Shown: piece after piece, positions 57,401 through 64,000 of the stretch
Position numbering within the stretch: position 1 is the stretch's first letter
How the letters are laid out: each line of letters begins with the position of its first letter
Position numbers and translations under genes: made by a program
Notes under the pieces: model-generated
The model's input: only the letters and a program-made list of their open reading frames with translations
Database searches by the model: none
What the model was told of the DNA's origin: nothing
Source of the DNA: Anseranas semipalmata
Lineage: Eukaryota; Chordata; Aves; Anseriformes; Anseranatidae
Assembly: GCA_013399115.1 (NCBI GenBank)
Contig: VXAA01000613.1
Span: forward strand, 502,256 to 566,255
Length of the DNA: 64,000 nt
Reading direction: 5' to 3'

Positions 57401-59689
57401 CTCCTGCAAATGATGCATTGGGGTGGTTTTTTCCCCCTCTGAAAAGTATTTAAAGTTGCCCTCTTTCCTCACCCTTTCAATTACGCTCTCTTCATCTCCT
57501 GGCCTCACTGAGCGACTGAAAAGGTTGCTCAAGCAGTACTTGAGGAGAGCGTCCCACAATTTGGCGTACTTCCTTCCTGTTCCCAGGCCTCTTTGCTCTT
57601 CCATGGCCCCCAAGGACAAGGGGGGCTTGAGGGACGTTCTGGAGAAGGGACAGCAGGGGTGAGGATCAAAGACCATAAACCACTGTTTAAAAAATATAAT
57701 GCCCACCGCTTCTCTCGAGTGTCGCATCTGGCAGAGCCTCATTAACCTTCTGTTTCCCCCTCCTACTCCTTTGCCCCTGAAAATCAACAAAGCCAAACAT
57801 AACAAGTTGCCTTGATTGAAGAAGGATGAAGTGTGTGTGCTTAGTGTGAAAAAGCAAAAGCAAAGCCATTGGCTAAAGCCCCTTTTCCATGCAGGCCACT
57901 TCACATTTATTACGCCAGAAGACGGAGCTCTTTAAATCCCGATGCTCTTTATAGTTGAGCTCTTTAACTTTCTCCTTTCCTCCCCTTGCAGCCTTCATTC
58001 TCCCCTTGTTCAGCTCCTTCCGCTCTGCTCCTTTCTTTTTTGTCCTGTGAGAACGAGTCTTTTAATCCCCTTGTACTGCAGATTAAAGCTATTATAGCCT
58101 CCCCAACCTGACATTTTCTCAGAGAGGCTCACAGCCAGATCTTTATGAGTGCTCTCTGTCTGTCTGCTGCTGCCTTTCTTCTCGGCACACTAAACCCCCG
58201 TTTCTGACCTTTCCCTGAAGAAGGAAGGGCTATAGTGTGCAATCCTGTGTAGGCAGAGGCTGGTCTCAGCAGGGTTCGGCGTGCAGGAAATTAAGACCCA
58301 TGGAAATTAACAAGTAAATAAGGAGAGAAAGAAAAGGCGATGGGAATTAAGAGACAGGAGCAAAGCAAAATTCAGTATGTTTGGAAACTGAATGCAGAGG
58401 TTGGGTCTGAATTTTGCAAATGGTCTTTACAAGGAGGCAAGCCATAAGCCTGGGACTTGTTTTTTAGTAGCAGATTGGGGTTACCTGAAACCTAAAGTTA
58501 CCGACTCCACACTTTGACCCAAGAAAAATGGATGCAGGCACCTAGAAGTACCCAGGCAGATGTTTAGTGTGTGAGCTCTCAGGGACGGGAGTGGCTTCTA
58601 GTGCAATGGGGCCCTGTCCGTGACAGGGGTTTCTTAGTATTTGTCATGAAATGATTGTACCTCACCTCTGGGATTGCAGAGTGGGTCAATGTGCTGGTCC
58701 TTGTCTTGTACACATCATAAAAACACAAAGGATCAGGGTAGCTTGCCTAAAAGGGCACGTGCTAATGGCAGAAACGTCTTTCTGGTGGAGTTTTCTGTCT
58801 GTCGTCATCAGTCCTGCCCCGAGAGGTGTCCTGCAAATGTCCCAGAGTTCTTGGCTAAGCACCAGGGAAGACAAATAACTGCACTAAGGGTATATTGCCC
58901 AGGGGAATGGTGTAAAATTACCCCAAACAGTCCCTCTTTCAAGTTCGGGTCCAGTATACAAGGATGCATGAGTGAGTAGGAGAGGTGTGTGTTGTTTATT
59001 CAGAGAGGGGAGAAGGCAGTTTGGTTTCCTCTTCTCTCAGACCTCCTGCATCGATTAGCCCAGTTGTTCCGAGCCAGAGTTTCACCTCGGTGTGAAACGG
59101 GGCTGGTGGCCGAACCCAGAGCTGTGCAGATGTCGTAATGCTGTGTGTGAAGGACTGCAGGGCTCGCGGTGCTGTGCTAACCCGTTTGGGGAGCTTGGAC
59201 GGAGGTAAATCATGCAATACCCATGCAAGAGAGCACGGAAGGCCGACTTCAGTTCTTCAAGGCTTTGCTTGCATCCATTTATATGTGGGTTATTTTACCT
59301 CCCCTGTTAAAGGAGCAACAGAGAATTTGCTCATCTTTATAAGCAACTTGAGAGCACAGCCTTCACAAGACATGTGCGGAGTTGGAAGACGTTTAAAGGG
59401 TTGATTCAGCACCACCAGATTTTGCCAAAACAGGTGGTGACCACATCTAGGAAGATTTCCCATACTTGTTGTGTGCAGCGGGGCCGGCTCACAGCATTTG
59501 TGCTCTCCCATCACGCACCGGAGCGCACGCAGGGGCTTCTGGGGGAAGCAGCAAAATTGCTTTCCAAGCAAGAATAAAAGAAGTGCAACTGTCCCCTTTT
59601 TGGGAACTCGTTTCGGGGCAAAAGTTCCCCTGGCAGCCCAGCTTGCCGATAATGAAATCGAAACAGGAGCTGGCCCCTGGAGGGACCGT
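54483..59689. other. Downstream non-coding flank
   Basis: No gene is recognised. The flank holds a possible MIR-like fragment at 54,885-54,975 with a TG-rich microsatellite (54,966-54,988) and many chance open frames. An AT/TC-rich stretch lies at 57,880-58,200 with TTTAAATCC, TTTAATCC and GATTAAAGC words. In mammals the side 3' of SNX19 leads toward C11orf44 and ADAMTS15. None of their exons is visible here. Confidence 0.55.
54885..54975 (+). mobile_element. Possible MIR/L2-type SINE fragment
   Basis: TTCTCCCTGCCTCAGTTTCC continuing CCAAG matches the MIR core. About 45 bases later comes CACACTCCCTGGAAGCAGGG followed by GCTGT, resembling the ctccttgagggcagggactgt block of L2/MIR3 elements. 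Two partly independent motifs in the right order make this plausible, but the copy is degraded. Confidence 0.4.
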
Positions 59690-60320
59690 ACGTGTGAAAC
59701 ACTGCCATGTCGAATCCGTATAAATCCCCCCCGGCTCCTCCGCGAGGGAAGCCCGAGCCCTGTAATTACTGCTTTTCTCTTTGTGTGGGCCGGCCCCCCC
59801 TCCTTCCTTCCCCTCTCTCCCCCCCCCGTGCGCACATGATAACAGGATATTTGTAATGAAAATCGCTCGGCAGAAGCGGAGAACAAAAGCGGGCGCGCAG
59901 CGCGCTCGCCGGTGGGGATATGAGAGGCGCTGGGCTCCCACCTCCGTCCGGTCTGCTCTCCGCTGGGAGAGCGCGGTGGGCACGGCGGGCTGGGGAGCCT
60001 CTTATTAACCTTAATCTGCAGAAAGGGGCTGAAGCCACGGCGTGCCCGGTTTCATAGCTACAGCAGCTCGCTCCCAGGCGTGCAGCCTTATGAAGGGGCA
60101 ATCTCCCCAGCAACCGGTCCGGCCGGGGCTCTAATGCGTTTTGCACCATGCCGTCTAATCTGGGGTAGAAATGTCACCGCGATCCGGCCCCAGGCTGGCA
60201 GCTCCCAGCCACGGCCGCGCTCGTAAGCACATATCCAGCTTCAACCTTCTGGTTGCTGGGGTGAAAGGGCCTCTTTATCTCCGCGGGGAGAGGCAGATGA
60301 ATCCCGGGCTCAAACAAGGG
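59690..60320. promoter_or_regulatory. Isolated CpG-rich block downstream of SNX19
   Basis: CpG is frequent, especially 59,865-59,995 (GGGCGCGCAGCGCGCTCGCC and similar) and 60,110-60,240 (CCGGTCCGGCCGG, ACGGCCGCGC). The block also has a poly-pyrimidine stretch at 59,790-59,830 and ends near a gap. This looks like a CpG-island promoter or enhancer about 8 kb beyond the SNX19 stop. No coding exon is recognised on either strand. Its target is unknown. Confidence 0.45.
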
Positions 60321-60336
60321 ACCTGCTTTTTTTTTT

Positions 60337-60360
60337 NNNNNNNNNNNNNNNNNNNNNNNN
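60337..60360. other. Assembly gap, 24 N
   Basis: 24 undetermined bases between a T-run and an 11-G run (60,367-60,377). The cause is probably low-complexity sequence. Length may be unreliable. Confidence 0.98.
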
Positions 60361-63300
60361 AGAGATGGGGGGGGGGGAAGCCCCTCTCAGTGGGGAAAGG
60401 CCTCAGCCGCCAGTGTGTGAAAAGGGAAGGCAGCGCAGGGATTAGAAATGTCAGCTTCATGGGAAGTACTTGGTATTTAATAGCTTCGCTTGATTGCTGC
60501 AAGGCGGTGACGGGCACAGCGCTGCGAGAGCGGCAGAGCCCCGTCCCAAAGGACCGGAGAAGTGATGCCTTTTCTGGGTGCCTCGGGAGCTATTGCAGCG
60601 TAGGACGGTGAGAAAGAGCCACGTGAGCTGAGCTTGTGTTACTTAAGATCAAGTTACCAGGCTGGTGGCTCATCCTTTCCATGTCTGGCTGGCACAGGAT
60701 GCTCCCGACGCACCTAACCGAGCCGGGCTTTCTTCCCAAATGCCAGCTGTTGCCCAGGTTGTGCCGTCCTCCTGATGGCTGGTAGCGCTTGCAACTCGGT
60801 TATTGCAGCCACAGACACTGAAAATGCTGTTGGATGCTCTGTCTGCGACATACCCTCTAGTTTGCTCATGTTTACAGCCGCTGGGGGAACTGAGGCCTTT
60901 TAAAGCATTAGCACTCTGTAATTTCCTCATCTCGACAGATGCTCCGATGCTATCTTCTGCAAGTAGTCGGGGCCATTTGAGGAATTCGTTCGTGCGATGG
61001 GAGCATGCTCCTGCGCCGGTAGGGATCTTGTCGACATTTTTGTCTGATTAGGCCAACAAAAATTCTTGGATTTTTCCCTCTTCTCCAGAATGCACATGTT
61101 GCAAACAGCAGCACAAACAGCACACTATTTCTCACCCAGATTGCCTCCCCTGCCCCTCTGGATGTGGCCCTGGGAGAGGAAGTTGCTCCTCTAGGAAAAG
61201 GGCTGTTGTCACAACTGAGTAGTTCTGACAGGACGGAGATTGCTTCTTGTTGCTTCTTTTGTAACAAGTGATGAAGACCAAGCAAGCTGAGCTTTCCCAT
61301 CATGATTGACTAGTAAAGAGCCTTCCCGGCATTGCACTTCTTCACTGTATCAAAAGGCAACGCGTACTTATTGAACCAGGTCTGCTCTGGGCTCCATCAC
61401 TCCATCAAGCCCTGTTAAGCTTTTGTTTTCCTTTTCTTCGTGCAAGTGAATTCTAATAAAGTAGCATATGGCTGTCATTTTCAGCACACTTCAGCACAAA
61501 CACATCCTTGCGCGTTTTGAGAGCTTTATCCCAGATTCATGTGCATGTCAGAAGCAGCCCCAATGGACTGTCTGAAACCCCGTATCCCTTGAGGCAGGCA
61601 CTTGAAGTTTGGCAACGTTCCTGCCACCACCTGGGTGGAAAAGCAGTCTGCAGGGCCTGCCCATCACTTGGCTCTCCTGTCCTGAGGAAAACAGCATTTG
61701 GGGTATAAATAGGCACGATGCACTGTGATCCGTTTTAAGGGCAGTTCTTGACCCAATATGCTCCTCAGTCAAAAATAACCTGTCCCACCCCTTTCGGCAA
61801 GGTTCACCTGAAGCCCAAAAGCTGCATTAGAACAGCGTGTATTCAAGTGCATCACACATCAAGGGCTTGAAAATAAACACCAGCGATGCCTCTTTTTGAT
61901 CGCATTCCTTTCCACGACAGGCTGATGATTTCCAAGCCAAGAATGTCACTAACCTCTCATATTTCTCCCGGTCATTTCTGTCCTGAAACTGGAACGCAGC
62001 CGCAGGCAAAACGGGGTTGAACACCCTCATGTCACGGATCCAGATTTAAGAGACATTATCTCATCGATAGTGAACAACAAGGCTGGCACGCCGTCAGGCG
62101 CGATATTCCCTGGAAAGTGTGTGGTGAGGGACACTGGAAGGCAGACTTAACTCGCAGTGCTGAGCTCGCGCTAGTCAAGCGTGGTGAGATGCTGGCTGGT
62201 GGCCTCAGCAAAATATCTCCATCAAGTTGGAGAGCAGCAGGGGCAAGGGCCCCGTGCTTGTAGGAGAAGGAGGATGGCTGGCTAGGAATGAAGAAGTTGG
62301 ATTGTGTGGAGGGAAGGAGGGGAACGGGGCTGAAAACTGCACTTCTTTACTGTGGCTTGAGAGAAAAATTATGCAAGTGAGAGAGGAACTGAGGTCAGGT
62401 AGGCTGAAGCATCCAGGTATAAGGTTAGCATGAGAGGACTACTGTTGTTGCCTTTCTTGGGTGGCAAGGATGGAGCCAAAGCTACAACTAAAGCTACTGA
62501 TACCCTTTAAAAAGTTCCTTACACTTGTTCCATGGATCATATTGTCCTTAAGAAAAAGTTCAGCTCTTCTGGTTCGCAGCAGCTGTATTTAGCCTGGAGT
62601 GTGACACAAGCACTGGCAGATAAGATGGCACTGAGAGATTTTGCAATCTGTCAGCCCTCTGGATTGTTCTGGGGAAAAACTTCAGAAGGACCCGACTTCA
62701 TCACGATGTGAATTTAGAAAGTGGGTGCAGCAGGGGAAGAAATCGCTTGGGAAGGAACAGGGCAACTCCCCCCCAGCTCTGCGTCGAACTGGTTAAAAGT
62801 GCCAGTTTCTAAACCGCAAGTTTTGAAAGCCTTGCAGCCACTGTCAACGTTGCGACAGCATGTTTGCAGCGAGCATCCTCCTGAAACAACCTTCGACTGC
62901 CAAAGAAGCTGGCAGTATAAATTAAACTGCCTGTAAGGTTATCGCTGACGGGCCCCAGCACTGCAGCAGCAAGTCACAGACGGAGACACCTCCCTTTGAA
63001 CATCTCTTGAAGGACCGCAGCCCTTCAGATGTTTCTTCTGTAATAAATTTAGTGAAACCAGGTAGCTCCTGAGTTAACGTGCCAGGGTGTGTCTGCACGC
63101 TCTGCGGCAGCAGGTCTGAGCTACCAAATCCAGACTTGCCTGCCCAGAGGACAAACCCTTGCCTGCACGATGTCCTGGCAGGGACCCCAGCAGCTGTGGA
63201 TGGAGTTGGGGGTGGACAAGGCACGAACGTGCCGTGTCCTGCCGTGCCCAGGAGCGGTTTGTCCGAAATGCAGCTGGACTGCGTTGGGTGGGGAAGCAGG

Positions 63301-64000
63301 CAAGCTGCAGGGTCCAGTGTGCGCTCCTGACAGTAATCAAAATCCTCGTCCTCATCTCTCCTCCTGGCTGCTGCGACCTGCTCGCTGCAGAAGCCGCAAG
63401 AGGGAGCTTTGGGGCTGTCCCTTCAATTTTTCCCCAAGCCAGGCAGAGGCACAAGGTGGTGCTCTTGTCTCAGCCATCGCACAGCCTCGAAGGGACAGGG
63501 GACAGCCTCTGGGCACAAGGGGACACTGCTGAACCCCACTGTGCCACCACACGGCCCAAAAAGCTGGAGCCCTGCACAGGACAGGACTCAGCTCCCAGGT
63601 GATTTTTCTTCTCCCACATTTGAACCCTTTTCCAGTCCTGCTTCAGGGTGAACCCAGGGCTCTGTGAGGATTTTCCCAGGAAAAGCCAGCGGACAAGTGA
63701 ACTAGACAAGACGTGTGCTTGTGAGCATGGTGTCATATCCAGATCTGCCCTTCTCCATGTCCCGAGATAACGTCCTGCCCGCAGGGTCTCTGTCCCTCAG
63801 GGTTACAGGGTTTATTAGAGGTAAAATAGTCTCATGGCTCCGCGTTGTGCAGAGATATCAGCCTCATGGTGAGAGGTCCTCGGGCTGGGGAGATGGGGAG
63901 AAGAAAATAGAGGGGTGGGGGTGTCCCTATCCCAGGGGGACACCCGCTCTGCCAGGCAATGGGGACGCTCAGGCTCACGCCTCCCAGGCGGAAAGCTCCA
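60361..64000. other. Non-coding right end of the window
   Basis: No gene is recognised. Sequence composition is mixed, without the strong G excess seen earlier. Open frames of up to about 147 codons near 63,080-63,600 overlap in several frames on both strands, a sign of chance ORFs in GC-rich DNA. Confidence 0.5.

Noticed and set aside
59290..59886. 198-codon minus-strand frame beside the CpG-rich block
   Set aside because: Tempting because it lies next to a CpG island, but the protein matches nothing I know and overlapping frames are equally open.
1..64000. tRNA, rRNA, CRISPR, prokaryotic operon or endogenous viral genes
   Set aside because: No cloverleaf-like, array-like or viral polyprotein signatures were recognised on either strand.

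Overview
This 64-kb window is eukaryotic, vertebrate nuclear DNA, most likely from a bird. Another sauropsid is possible. It contains one confidently identified protein-coding gene, SNX19 (sorting nexin 19), on the + strand. The evidence is eleven GT-AG exons that splice in frame into a protein closely matching the SNX19 family from the middle of its PXA domain, through the PX domain, to the nexin C-terminal domain and a stop codon. A bird is suggested by compact introns, GC-rich sequence, very few recognisable interspersed repeats, and short old fragments resembling CR1 and archosaur/turtle-type repeats. Avian SNX19 lies on a microchromosome, and the repeat-poor, GC-rich character fits that. 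No operon, CRISPR array, rRNA, tRNA or prokaryotic feature is present.

Layout. Bases 1 to about 28,270 are non-coding flank upstream of SNX19. This flank holds CA-rich and C-rich sequence, several AT-rich islands that look like regulatory elements, old repeat fragments, a perfect 18-bp palindrome, an 11-bp inverted repeat of Cdx/Hox-like sites, and a pair of diverged direct repeats (19,897 and 21,186). Bases 28,277-29,300 are the SNX19 promoter and CpG-rich first exon. They are interrupted by a 469-N assembly gap that removes the start codon, the N-terminal membrane anchor and the first part of the PXA domain. Bases 29,009-51,434 carry the visible SNX19 exons. Intron 8 alone spans 12.6 kb (36,900-49,487). 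The 3' UTR starts at 51,435 and probably ends either near 52,870 or near 54,460. Bases 54,500-64,000 are downstream non-coding sequence with a CpG-rich block at about 59,690-60,320 next to another small gap.

Function. Only one gene is present, so there is no multi-gene system to reconstruct. SNX19 family proteins are anchored in the ER by N-terminal hydrophobic segments and bind PI3P on endolysosomes through the PX domain, tethering the two organelles. The PX basic motif is intact here. In mammals SNX19 lies beside NTM, whose 5' end faces that of SNX19. If that order holds here, the left flank lies on the NTM side.

The most unusual observations are the strand-composition switch around the SNX19 promoter (C-rich before, G-rich after), the repeat pair at 19.9 and 21.2 kb, and the isolated downstream CpG-rich block. 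I found no convincing evidence of an undescribed protein system. Most long open frames in the flanks look like chance ORFs in GC-rich DNA.
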